Below, one piece after another: positions 1 through 7,098 of a stretch of DNA of 7,098 nucleotides. The translations under genes were made by a program, and so were the position numbers. The notes under the pieces are model-generated. The model did no database searches. It was not told where the DNA came from and saw only the letters and a program-made list of their open reading frames with translations. How positions within the stretch are numbered: the stretch's first letter is position 1; each line of letters starts with the position of its first letter. Source of the stretch: an uncultured Dietzia sp. (GTDB taxonomy: Bacteria; Actinomycetota; Actinomycetes; Mycobacteriales; Mycobacteriaceae); NCBI GenBank assembly GCA_946570335.1, contig CAMNYG010000062.1, positions 1 to 7,098 of the forward strand. Direction: 5' to 3'.

Positions 1-392
1 TCTTCGGTCCACTCGTAGGACTCGACGAGGTCGGCGAGCCAGCCCAGGTCCGCGATGGGGCCCTCGAGCTGGGGGCCGGTGGTGAACATGTGGGGCGCGC
101 CGACCTCGGCGATGGTCAGCGCGCGGAGCTCCTCGATGTGGGACTGCAACGCGTCGCGGAGCTGGCGCAGGCATCTCGCGCGAAAGGCGTGGTCCGTCGA
201 CCAGTCGGTGGTGTCGAAGGCGGTGCGGGCGGCGGCGATCGCGGCGTCCATGTCCTCGGCGGTGGCGTCAGCGGCGGCGCCGATCACCTCCTCTGTGGCG
301 GGGTTGAGGACGTCGAACGTCGCGCCTGAGGCGGCGTGGCGTAGTTCGCCGCCGATGAGCAGCGGTGCGGTGTCGGTGGTGTTCGTCGTCAC
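1..392 (-). CDS. Aldehyde dehydrogenase, N-terminal part (runs off the window)
   Basis: The reverse strand is open from a GTG at 392-390 to the window edge, giving about 130 residues with no stop. The start reads MTTNTTDTAPLLIGGELRHA, followed by FDVLNPATEEVIGAAADATAEDM and an alanine-rich AAIAAARTAFDTTDW stretch. This 'IGGE...NPATEEVIG...D.DAAI.AAR.AF' pattern is the hallmark N-terminus of NAD(P)-dependent aldehyde dehydrogenases, which oxidise aldehydes to carboxylates in the cytoplasm. The catalytic Cys and Glu lie beyond the window, so activity cannot be judged. The GTG is supported by GGAAGG six bases upstream. The gene is divergent from the TetR gene and shares its promoter region. In M. 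tuberculosis the equivalent position is held by aldA (Rv0768, recalled from memory). Family assignment is firm; substrate is unknown. Confidence 0.9.
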   Translation of the reverse strand, partial: MTTNTTDTAPLLIGGELRHAASGATFDVLNPATEEVIGAAADATAEDMDAAIAAARTAFDTTDWSTDHAFRARCLRQLRDALQSHIEELRALTIAEVGAPHMFTTGPQLEGPIADLGWLADLVESYEWTE

Positions 393-398
393 GTGGGG

Positions 399-404
399 CC
401 TTCC
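399..404 (-). promoter_or_regulatory. Ribosome binding site of the aldehyde dehydrogenase
   Basis: On the reverse strand GGAAGG lies six bases before the GTG at 392. It supports this GTG as the true start, since there is no ATG at the N-terminal boundary of the domain. Confidence 0.6.
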
Positions 405-427
405 GTCGGTGTCGGTGGACAGCTGTC

Positions 428-464
428 TAGACGATAGTCCGGTAATGGTGTACTGTCCAGACAC
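428..464 (+). promoter_or_regulatory. Predicted promoter of tetR and the P450 operon (possibly leaderless)
   Basis: A -35-like TAGACG (428-433, 4 of 6 to TTGACA) and a -10-like TACTGT (451-456) are separated by 17 bases. The -10 ends 8 bases before the tetR ATG at 465 and no Shine-Dalgarno sequence precedes that ATG. Transcription may therefore begin at or just before the start codon, giving a leaderless mRNA as is common in actinobacteria. Operator half-sites cover the -35 and the -10-to-start region. Confidence 0.5.
431..459 (-). promoter_or_regulatory. Predicted promoter of the aldehyde dehydrogenase
   Basis: On the reverse strand TGGACA (459-454, 5 of 6 to TTGACA) and TATCGT (436-431, 4 of 6 to TATAAT) are separated by exactly 17 bases. 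The expected start near 424 leaves a leader of about 30 bases carrying the GGAAGG ribosome binding site. This promoter lies almost on top of the rightward promoter: the -35 of each overlaps or abuts the -10 of the other, so both could not easily be bound by polymerase together. Confidence 0.5.
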
Positions 465-1037
465 ATGTCCACCGATGTCCGCTTCGAATCCACGCGACGG
501 CGCCTCAACGGCCAGCAGGCCGAGACCGTCGGCCGTCTGACCACTGCTGCCGTCGAGGTGCTGCGGGAGAAGGGCCCCGGGGGTCTGGCCGTCCGCGCCG
601 TGGCCGCCCGGGCGGGTGTCGCCCCCGCGACCGCCTACACCTACTTCTCCTCCAAGGGACACCTGATCGCCGAGGTGTTCTGGCGCCGCCTGGACGAGCA
701 CACGACCGAGATCTCGGACGACGGCTCCACCGCCGACCGTGTGGTGGCGGTCCTCCGCGACGTCGCACTGCTGATCGCAGACGAGCCCGAGTTGTCCTCG
801 GCGGTCACCGCCGCACTGTTGGGTGACGACCCGGAGGTCTCGCACCTGCGCGTCCGGATCGGTGCCGACATCCGTCGCCGTCTGGTGGCGGCGTTGGGGG
901 ACGACGGCGACGACGAGGTGGTCACCGCACTGGAGATGGTCTACGCCGGGGCACTCGTCAGGGCGGGCATGGGCTACGGCTCGTACTCGGACATGGCCGA
1001 CGCGATCGAATCCGCCGCACGACTGATCCTGAGGTGA
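465..1037 (+). CDS. TetR-family transcriptional regulator
   Basis: This 190-residue protein has the TetR layout: an N-terminal DNA-binding domain and an all-helical ligand-binding C-terminal domain. The helix-turn-helix is visible at about residues 25-70, with TTAAVEVLREKGPGGLAVRAVAARAGVAPATAYTYFSSK followed by GHLIAEVFWRRL. The 'AGVAPATAYTYFSSK' recognition-helix segment is typical of the family. The C-terminal half (about 80-190) is Ala/Leu/Val-rich and not specific enough to name a ligand. There is no earlier in-frame ATG or GTG before a stop at 435-437, so ATG 465 is well supported. It is the first gene of the rightward series and its promoter contains palindromes, so autorepression together with control of the divergent aldehyde dehydrogenase is likely. 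It holds the place of Rv0767c of M. tuberculosis. Ligand unknown, perhaps a substrate or product of the P450s. Confidence 0.93.
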   Translation: MSTDVRFESTRRRLNGQQAETVGRLTTAAVEVLREKGPGGLAVRAVAARAGVAPATAYTYFSSKGHLIAEVFWRRLDEHTTEISDDGSTADRVVAVLRDVALLIADEPELSSAVTAALLGDDPEVSHLRVRIGADIRRRLVAALGDDGDDEVVTALEMVYAGALVRAGMGYGSYSDMADAIESAARLILR

Positions 1038-1046
1038 CGCACCCAC

Positions 1047-2264
1047 ATGACTACCGCAACCCCCGCTCCGCTCGTGTTCAGCCCGTACGACTACGCGGTG
1101 CATGAGGACCCGTATCCGTTCTATGCCCGGCTCCGGGCCGAGGCGCCCGTCTACCACAACGCAGAGCTCGACTTCTGGGCCCTGAGCAAGTACTCGGACG
1201 TGCGGGAGGCGTTCCGCGCCCCCGAGGTGTTCTCCAGCGCCATGGGGGTCTCGCTCGACCCCGCCGCGTACGGGCCGCACGCCCACAAGACCATGTCGTT
1301 CCTCGCCATGGACGATCCTCGCCACGCCCGCCTGCGGCGGCTGGTGAGCAAGGGCTTCACCGCCCGCCGCGTGGACGGCCTAGGGGAGGGGATCGAGAAG
1401 ATCTCGCGGCAGTACTGGGACGAGTGCCTGCAGCGTGCGGCTGACGGCGAGACGATCGACTTCGTGGACGACTACGCGGGCAAGCTCCCGATGGACGTCA
1501 TCTCCGACCTCATGGGGGTTCCCGAGGTCGACCGGGCGGAGCTGCGCCGGCTGGCGGACCTGGTCATGCACCGCGAGGAGGGCGTGCAGGACGTCCCCCA
1601 GGACTCGATGGTCGCCGCGCTCGACCTGATCACCTACTACCAGGGGATGGTCGCCGAGCGACGCAGGTCGCGCACCGAGGACCTGACCTCGGCGCTGATC
1701 GACGCGGAGATCGACGGCGAGAAACTCGACGAGGACGAGATCCTGTCCTTCCTGTTCCTCATGGTGGTGGCCGGCAACGAGACCACGACCAAGCTGCTGG
1801 CGAACGCCCTGTTCTGGGGCCACGAGCACCCGGAGCAGTCCCGGCTCGTCCTGGACGACCCGTCGCGGGCACCGCAGTGGGTGGAGGAGACCCTGCGCTT
1901 CGACACCTCCAGCCAGATGGTGCTGCGCACCACCACGGCCGACACGACGATCCGGGGCGTGACCATCCCGGCCGACGAGAAGGTGCTCCTGCTCATCGGC
2001 TCGGCCAACCGCGACCACGAGATCTTCCCCGACGGCGACGTCTATGACCTGTCCCGCGACACCTCGGCGAGCCTGAGCTTCGGCCAGGGGCCCCACTTCT
2101 GCCTGGGCGCCCACCTCGCCCGGCTCGAGGGCCGCATCGCGCTGGACATGATCGCCCGGTCCATCACGGGATACGAGCTGCTCCCCGGCGCCGAGCGTGT
2201 GCATTCGTCCAACGTCCGTGGTTTCGCGCACCTGCCCATGCGGATCGAGGTGGCGGGCCGATGA
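1047..2264 (+). CDS. cyp123: Cytochrome P450, CYP123 type
   Basis: This 405-residue soluble P450 has every core motif. The I-helix is MVVAGNETTTKLLANA (AGNETT at 242-247, with Glu245-Thr246 as the acid-alcohol pair), the ExxR motif is E281-T-L-R284, and the heme loop is FGQGPHFCLG (345-354) with Cys352 as thiolate ligand. There is no signal peptide or membrane segment. The N-terminus (FSPYDYAVHEDPYPFYARLR, then FWALSKYSDV), the phrase LPMDVISDLMGVP, and the ending VHSSNVRGFAHLP closely resemble M. tuberculosis CYP123 (Rv0766c) as I recall it; that match plus gene order supports the symbol. It would use electrons from the ferredoxin downstream to insert oxygen into an unknown substrate. It starts 9 bases after tetR, with GAGGTGA (1031-1037) serving as ribosome binding site and spanning the tetR stop. 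Its stop overlaps the next gene's start in ATGA. Confidence 0.93.
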   Translation: MTTATPAPLVFSPYDYAVHEDPYPFYARLRAEAPVYHNAELDFWALSKYSDVREAFRAPEVFSSAMGVSLDPAAYGPHAHKTMSFLAMDDPRHARLRRLVSKGFTARRVDGLGEGIEKISRQYWDECLQRAADGETIDFVDDYAGKLPMDVISDLMGVPEVDRAELRRLADLVMHREEGVQDVPQDSMVAALDLITYYQGMVAERRRSRTEDLTSALIDAEIDGEKLDEDEILSFLFLMVVAGNETTTKLLANALFWGHEHPEQSRLVLDDPSRAPQWVEETLRFDTSSQMVLRTTTADTTIRGVTIPADEKVLLLIGSANRDHEIFPDGDVYDLSRDTSASLSFGQGPHFCLGAHLARLEGRIALDMIARSITGYELLPGAERVHSSNVRGFAHLPMRIEVAGR

Positions 2265-3051
2265 GCCTGAGGTTCCCACCCCAGCTGGACACCTCGGAGC
2301 GACCGGTGCTGGTCACCGGTGCCTCCTCGGGGATCGGCCGGGCCTCGGCCGAGGCACTGGCCGCGCTGGGGCACCCCGTCGTGGTGGGCGCTCGCCGCGC
2401 CGACCGCCTCGACGAACTCGTCGCGACGATCCGCGATGCCGGCGGCGAGGCCACGGCATGTGCGGTCGACGTGACGGACGCCGACTCCGTGTCGGCCTTC
2501 ATCGCCGCAGCGACCGGAGCCTACGGCGACCCGGAGGTGTTGGTCTCCAGCGCGGGAACGCTCACAATGGCGCGCGTCTGGGAGATGAGCCCGGAGGATT
2601 TCGCCGCCCAACTCGACATCCACCTGATGTCGGTGCACAGGCTGCTCCACGCGATCCTGCCCGGCATGATCGACCGCCGCCGCGGCGACGTCGTCGTCAT
2701 CGGCTCCGACGTGGCCTACACGGCGCGGCCCCGCTCCGGCGCGTACGTCGCCGCCAAGGCCGGGCTCGAGAACATGGCGAACCAGGCCCGCAAGGAGCTC
2801 GAGGGCACCGGGGTACGGCTCGGCGTGGTCCGTCCCGGGCCCGTCATGACCGAGATGGGCACCGAGTTCGACCCGGCCACCGCCGAGGCCGTCATCGACG
2901 ACTGGGTGCGTCACGGTTTCGGACGCCACCCGCGCATGTGTAAGCCCGCCGACCTCGCCCGCGGGGTCGCCGCCATGGTGGCGATGCCCCGAGGCGCCCA
3001 GATCACCGAGCTGGAGATCCAGCCGGAGGCCCCCATCGAGGAGGACTACTC

Positions 3052-3055
<4 letters not shown>
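2261..3055 (+). CDS. Short-chain dehydrogenase/reductase (SDR)
   Basis: This 264-residue classical SDR has a Rossmann fold. The nucleotide-binding loop is TGASSGIG (19-26), followed by GARRADRL (44-50), where the basic residues could favour NADP. DVTDADSV (70-77) is the adenine-ring motif. Catalytic Ser149, Tyr162 and Lys166 are present (YVAAK). Two positions are unusual: the usual NNAG is SSAG (96-99), and the tetrad Asn appears to be His121 in LDIHLMSV. RPGPVMTEMG (191-200) follows the active site, and the end ITELEIQPEAPIEE is typical of an actinobacterial subgroup. It presumably interconverts an alcohol and a ketone made by a neighbouring P450. The start overlaps the cyp123 stop by 4 bases and GAGGTGG (2247-2253) lies 7 bases upstream, indicating translational coupling. 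It occupies the position of Rv0765c in M. tuberculosis. Confidence 0.93.
3038..3044 (+). promoter_or_regulatory. Ribosome binding site of cyp51, inside the SDR gene
   Basis: GAGGAGG lies 7 bases before the GTG at 3052 and inside the last codons of the SDR gene. It supports the GTG start, which overlaps the SDR stop as GTGA, over the internal ATG at 3145. Confidence 0.65.
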
Positions 3056-4661
<1,606 letters not shown>

Positions 4662-4670
4662 AGCGAAACC

Positions 4671-4675
4671 AGGAG
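4671..4675 (+). promoter_or_regulatory. Ribosome binding site of the NTF2-like gene
   Basis: AGGAG lies 8 bases before the GTG at 4684 and decides this start over an in-frame ATG at 4564, which would place 120 bases inside the ferredoxin gene. Confidence 0.65.
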
Positions 4676-4683
4676 AAGAAGAC

Positions 4684-5259
4684 GTGACCCGATACGACCG
4701 CGCCGAGATCGCCGAGTTCGTCCAGAAGTGGATCGACGCCAACGCCGAGTGCGAGCGCAACAAGGACTGGAAGCCCCTGGCCGAGTTCTACGCCGAGGAC
4801 GCCACCTACGGCTGGAACTACGGCACCAAGGACGACTTCATGGCCGTCGGGATCGACGAGATCCGTGAGATCGCCCTCGGCCAGGAGATGGCCGGCCTCG
4901 ACGGGTGGGAGTATCCCTACATCCGGACGATCATCGACCCGGAGACCGGCGACGTGCTGTGTTTGTGGAAGCAGATCGCCCGGGACACGGTCGACCCCGA
5001 GACCGGCAAGCCGTACGAGGTGCACGGCCTGGGCGGCTCGTGGTTCCTCTACAACGGCAAGCAGCAGTGGGCCTGGCACCGTGACTTCTTCGACTTCGGC
5101 AACGTCGTGGACCTGTTCATGCGGATGTACGAGGCGGACGCACTGACCGACTCCATGAAAGCCCGGTTCGAGGCGGCCGGAGACAAGCCCAAGGGCTGGT
5201 ACCGGATCTCCGACAGCCCGGCCCCGCTGTGGCCGGTCTCGAGCCCGGACGAGGTCTGA
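4684..5259 (+). CDS. NTF2/SnoaL-like protein, Rv0762c type
   Basis: This 191-residue protein begins at GTG 4684 with good AGGAG spacing. The N-terminal helix region EIAEFVQKWIDANAECERNKDWKPLAEFYAEDATYGW (8-44) is the classic opening of the NTF2/SnoaL cone fold. VLCLWKQIA (91-99), GLGGSWFLYNGKQQWAWHRDFFDF (115-138) and the following VVDLFMRM helix supply the curved sheet and closing helix. The fold serves ketosteroid isomerases, polyketide cyclases and non-catalytic binding proteins. I cannot identify the Asp/Tyr catalytic set of ketosteroid isomerase with certainty, so activity is open. A Pro-rich tail ends in SPAPLWPVSSPDEV. The wording (DWKPLAEFY.EDATYGWN, VGIDEIR, GGSWF) resembles the M. 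tuberculosis hypothetical Rv0762c as I recall it, and it sits in the same place, 22 bases after the ferredoxin. A role in handling the P450 substrate is inferred. Confidence 0.85.
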   Translation: MTRYDRAEIAEFVQKWIDANAECERNKDWKPLAEFYAEDATYGWNYGTKDDFMAVGIDEIREIALGQEMAGLDGWEYPYIRTIIDPETGDVLCLWKQIARDTVDPETGKPYEVHGLGGSWFLYNGKQQWAWHRDFFDFGNVVDLFMRMYEADALTDSMKARFEAAGDKPKGWYRISDSPAPLWPVSSPDEV

Positions 5260-5264
5260 GGACC

Positions 5265-6539
5265 ATGAGCGAGCCGTCGCGCCGAGACCCGCTCGAGGGA
5301 CTCGACCACGCCACCCTGGCCCGCCTGCTACCGGATCTGCTCCTGATCGGTCAGCTCATCGACAGGGCGGGGATGCCCGCCCTGCTCAGCGAGTTCGGTC
5401 TGGACGGGATGCGCGATGTCGCGATCGAGGAATGGCAGGCCGCCAGCCCCCACTACACCCGACGGATGAAGGAAGCACTGTCGATCACCGGCGACGGCGT
5501 CGCCGAGATCTTCAAGGGCTTCCAGCTCGACGTGGGGGCACCGCCCGAGTTCATGGACTTCCGGTACGGGGTCACCGATCACGGCACCGGCGAGTTCTGG
5601 CTCGACCACTGTGGCGCGCTGATGGACGTCGAGCCCATGGGTGAGCGGATCACCAAGACGATGTGCCACGACATCGAGGACCCCACCTTCCCGGCCACCG
5701 CCCTGGCCACCAACCCGCGCGCGCAGGTGGTGCCGATCCACCGCCCGCCGCGTGATCCGGAGGGCCGTACCCCGCACTGTCACTGGAAGGTGTGGATCGA
5801 CCCGGAGGCCGAGCCGGCGCCGCTGCCGGAGCCCGCGGTGGAGTCGGCGACCAGTCGGCTCATCGACTTCCGGTTCGCCGCTCCCGCGCCGCGCGACACC
5901 ACCGGCCAGGGGGAGCGGGACGACTATCGCGGGCCGCTGCTGACGGACCTGGTGTTCTCGGAGTTCACCTCGGCGGCGCTGATCCGGATCATCCGCGAGG
6001 TCTACCTGCAGATGCACCTGCTGGCGGTGGGGTTCCACCAGTCGGTCCGCCGTCGCTCGGACCGGGAGACCGCCGACCGGCTGCTCGCCTACCAGGCCAC
6101 CGGGATCTCCGGGGTCGCAGGCGGACGGCTGCGCGAGGTCCTCGGCGTCGACGGCGACGCCCGGGGGCTCGCCGCAGTCCTCGACGTGCACCCCCTGTCC
6201 GGGCCGGTCGCCTACACCGGCTTTAAGTCGCGGGCCACCGACGACGGCGCAGGTCTCATCGTCTCGTGGGACACCTCTGCCGACGGTTTCCACGACGACA
6301 CGTGGCTGCCACTGCTCGCCGCCGGCGACCTACGCCCGCTCGAGACGGCAGCGCAGGGCGTGGACCCGCGCTGGACCGTCGAGCCCGTGATCGGCGACGG
6401 CGCTCGGGTCGAGGCCGTCCTGTGGCTCGGCGACGAACCCGCCGAGGAACCGGAGGAGGTCGCCGTGACCCGCATCAGCACCGGGGCGGCGTTCAGCTTC
6501 GGGCCCACCCGTACCGCTCTGCCCATCACGCCCGTCTGA
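5265..6539 (+). CDS. Conserved-looking protein of unknown function, 424 aa, Cys/His-rich core
   Basis: I do not recognise a characterised family. The ATG at 5265 follows the previous stop by 5 bases, with GAGG (5251-5254) 10 bases upstream; an in-frame GTG at 5229 would overlap the previous gene by 31 bases and is less likely. Residues 15-90 are helical. A central region (95-175) has closely spaced Cys and His: FWLDHCGALMDVEPMG (His115, Cys116), MCHDIEDPTF (Cys134, His135), then NPRAQVVPIHRPPR and TPHCHWKVWID (His171, Cys172, His173). This suggests a metal or cofactor site. The pattern faintly recalls the L-2-amino-thiazoline-4-carboxylate hydrolase fold, a weak guess. Residues 230-295 are helical (EVYLQMHLLAVGFHQS), and the end is Ala/Glu/Pro-rich. 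No signal peptide or clear membrane span is seen. Its place in the operon suggests action on the same substrate. Confidence 0.85.
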   Translation: MSEPSRRDPLEGLDHATLARLLPDLLLIGQLIDRAGMPALLSEFGLDGMRDVAIEEWQAASPHYTRRMKEALSITGDGVAEIFKGFQLDVGAPPEFMDFRYGVTDHGTGEFWLDHCGALMDVEPMGERITKTMCHDIEDPTFPATALATNPRAQVVPIHRPPRDPEGRTPHCHWKVWIDPEAEPAPLPEPAVESATSRLIDFRFAAPAPRDTTGQGERDDYRGPLLTDLVFSEFTSAALIRIIREVYLQMHLLAVGFHQSVRRRSDRETADRLLAYQATGISGVAGGRLREVLGVDGDARGLAAVLDVHPLSGPVAYTGFKSRATDDGAGLIVSWDTSADGFHDDTWLPLLAAGDLRPLETAAQGVDPRWTVEPVIGDGARVEAVLWLGDEPAEEPEEVAVTRISTGAAFSFGPTRTALPITPV

Positions 6540-6610
6540 CCCGGATCGACAGGCCGACTCGTCATATCCGCATCTCCACGAGCCCCAGCACCTGAGCTGC
6601 CCCCACGACC

Positions 6611-6616
6611 GGAGGA
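6611..6616 (+). promoter_or_regulatory. Ribosome binding site of the acyl-CoA synthetase
   Basis: GGAGGA lies 7 bases before the ATG at 6624 and fixes that start. The 84-base gap before this gene shows no strong terminator. A -35-like TCGACA (6546-6551) has no good -10 at the right distance, so read-through from the upstream genes is as likely as a separate promoter. Confidence 0.65.
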
Positions 6617-6623
6617 CACCGCA

Positions 6624-7098
6624 ATGGCACACAACCTGGCAGATCTCTTCGAGCACGCCGTCGACGCATACGGCGACGACCGGTTGGCCGTGGTCGAGGA
6701 CGACCGGCGGCTCACGTTCGCGGGACTGGAGGAGGAGGCCAATCGCTGGTGCTCCGCCCTGTCGGACCTCGGGGTGGGGGCCGGCGACCACGTCGCGGTA
6801 CACCTGCGCAACGGCGTGGACTGCCTGGCGCTGATCCTCGGCATCCTCAAGCTCCGCGCGGTGCCGATCAGCATCAACTACCGCTATTCGGGCTCCGAAC
6901 TGCGGTATCTCTACGACTATTCCGATGCCTGCGTGCTGGTGTTCCACCGGGAGTTCGGCCCCGCGGTGGCGGCTGCCGTCGAGGGGCTCGACGCGGTCCG
7001 TCACACGATCGTGGTGGACGACGGCTCCGGGGCCGAGCCGCTCGCGCCCGGAGTCCTGGACGCTCGCGAGGCACTGGCCGCGGCCTCTCCCGACCGGC
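6624..7098 (+). CDS. AMP-forming acyl-CoA synthetase, N-terminal part (runs off the window)
   Basis: The frame is open for 158 codons from ATG 6624 to the window end. It begins MAHNLADLFEHAVDAYGDDR, then LTFAGLEEEANRWCSALSDLGVGAGDHVAVHLRNGVDCLALILGILKLRAVPISINYRYSGSELRYLYDYSDA. This is the N-terminal domain of the adenylate-forming (AMP-binding) superfamily. The 'INYRY...ELRYLYDYSDA' phrase is typical of FadD-type ligases of mycobacteria and relatives, some of which activate steroid side chains or rings. These enzymes join a carboxylic acid to CoA using ATP. The ATP-binding P-loop-like motif and the catalytic Lys lie beyond the edge. A gap of 84 bases separates it from the 424-aa gene, so it may be the last member of the operon or begin a new unit. 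Family is firm; substrate unknown. Confidence 0.88.
   Translation, partial: MAHNLADLFEHAVDAYGDDRLAVVEDDRRLTFAGLEEEANRWCSALSDLGVGAGDHVAVHLRNGVDCLALILGILKLRAVPISINYRYSGSELRYLYDYSDACVLVFHREFGPAVAAAVEGLDAVRHTIVVDDGSGAEPLAPGVLDAREALAAASPDR

Larger units (their letters stand above)
412..475. promoter_or_regulatory. Divergent operator: 22-bp imperfect inverted repeat with TGTC/GACA half-sites
   Basis: The arms 412-433 and 454-475 are inverted repeats matching at 18 of 22 positions, separated by 20 bases; the outer 10 bases (TCGGTGGACA / TGTCCACCGA) match perfectly. Each arm holds three half-sites stepped every 6 bases. On the left are GACA 418-421, TGTC 424-427 and GACG 430-433. On the right are TGTC 454-457, GACA 460-463 and TGTC 466-469. 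The best palindromes are CTGTCTAGAC (423-432) and CTGTCCAGAC (453-462), 30 bases apart, about three helical turns. The site lies between the aldehyde dehydrogenase and the tetR gene and overlaps both predicted promoters, so the adjacent TetR protein is the obvious candidate ligand. The repeats are seen directly; binding is inferred. Confidence 0.7.

Noticed and set aside
405..416. Tandem GTCGGT repeat upstream of the aldehyde dehydrogenase
   Set aside because: Only two 6-base copies in a sequence with this composition; likely chance, apart from its overlap with the operator arm.
55..540. Rightward open frame of 161 codons across the start region
   Set aside because: It is antisense to the clear aldehyde dehydrogenase N-terminus and runs through the promoter region into tetR; its composition is what GC-rich antisense frames give.
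1380..2279. Long leftward open frame opposite cyp123 (299 codons)
   Set aside because: It mirrors the codon bias of cyp123, has no recognisable domain, and lies wholly antisense to a certain gene. The same applies to the long leftward frames at 2042-3097, 3091-4044, 5328-6293 and 6330-7004.
5229..5264. Earlier GTG start for the 424-aa protein
   Set aside because: It would overlap the NTF2-like gene by 31 bases; the ATG at 5265 fits the operon spacing better.
6540..6623. Terminator or promoter in the 84-base gap before the acyl-CoA synthetase
   Set aside because: Only weak hairpins are seen (CTCGT/ACGAG with a 15-base loop; CAGC/GCTG with a 6-base loop) with no T-run, and the -35-like TCGACA has no good -10 partner.

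Overview
This 7.1-kb window is very GC-rich, with tightly packed genes and frequent GTG starts. It looks like chromosome from a mycolic-acid actinomycete (Mycobacteriales/Corynebacteriales, such as Mycobacterium, Rhodococcus, Gordonia or Dietzia). I cannot fix the genus from sequence alone. The strongest taxonomic signal is gene order: it matches, gene for gene, the cyp51 neighbourhood of Mycobacterium tuberculosis as I remember it (Rv0768 aldA, Rv0767c TetR, Rv0766c cyp123, Rv0765c SDR, Rv0764c cyp51, Rv0763c ferredoxin, Rv0762c hypothetical).

Layout. An NAD(P)-dependent aldehyde dehydrogenase reads leftward out of the window from a GTG at 392. A TetR-family regulator reads rightward from 465. 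Between them is a compact divergent promoter built on a 22-bp imperfect inverted repeat (412-433 and 454-475). Face-to-face promoters and repeated TGTC/GACA half-sites are arranged symmetrically around position 443.5. The rightward series continues with a CYP123-type P450 (1047-2264), a short-chain dehydrogenase/reductase (2261-3055), CYP51 (3052-4443), a 3Fe-4S-type ferredoxin (4461-4661), an NTF2/SnoaL-like protein (4684-5259), a 424-residue protein of unknown function with clustered Cys/His residues (5265-6539), and the N-terminal part of an AMP-forming acyl-CoA synthetase (6624 to the window end).

How the genes may work together. From 465 to 6539 no gap exceeds about 22 bases. Two junctions overlap by 4 bases (ATGA and GTGA), so a single tetR-led operon is likely. 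The ferredoxin would pass electrons to one or both P450s; no ferredoxin reductase is visible. Hydroxylated product could be oxidised by the SDR and the divergent aldehyde dehydrogenase, then activated to a CoA thioester by the synthetase. The NTF2-like and 424-aa proteins may bind or transform the same hydrophobic, possibly steroid- or terpenoid-like, substrate. This flow is inference; the substrate is not evident.

The core is a known conserved locus, not a new system. The less-explained parts are the symmetric divergent promoter, the 424-aa protein, and the downstream end, where the remembered M. tuberculosis order (adhB) is replaced by the 424-aa gene and a CoA ligase. I saw no RNA genes, mobile elements or CRISPR arrays, and no convincing terminator.
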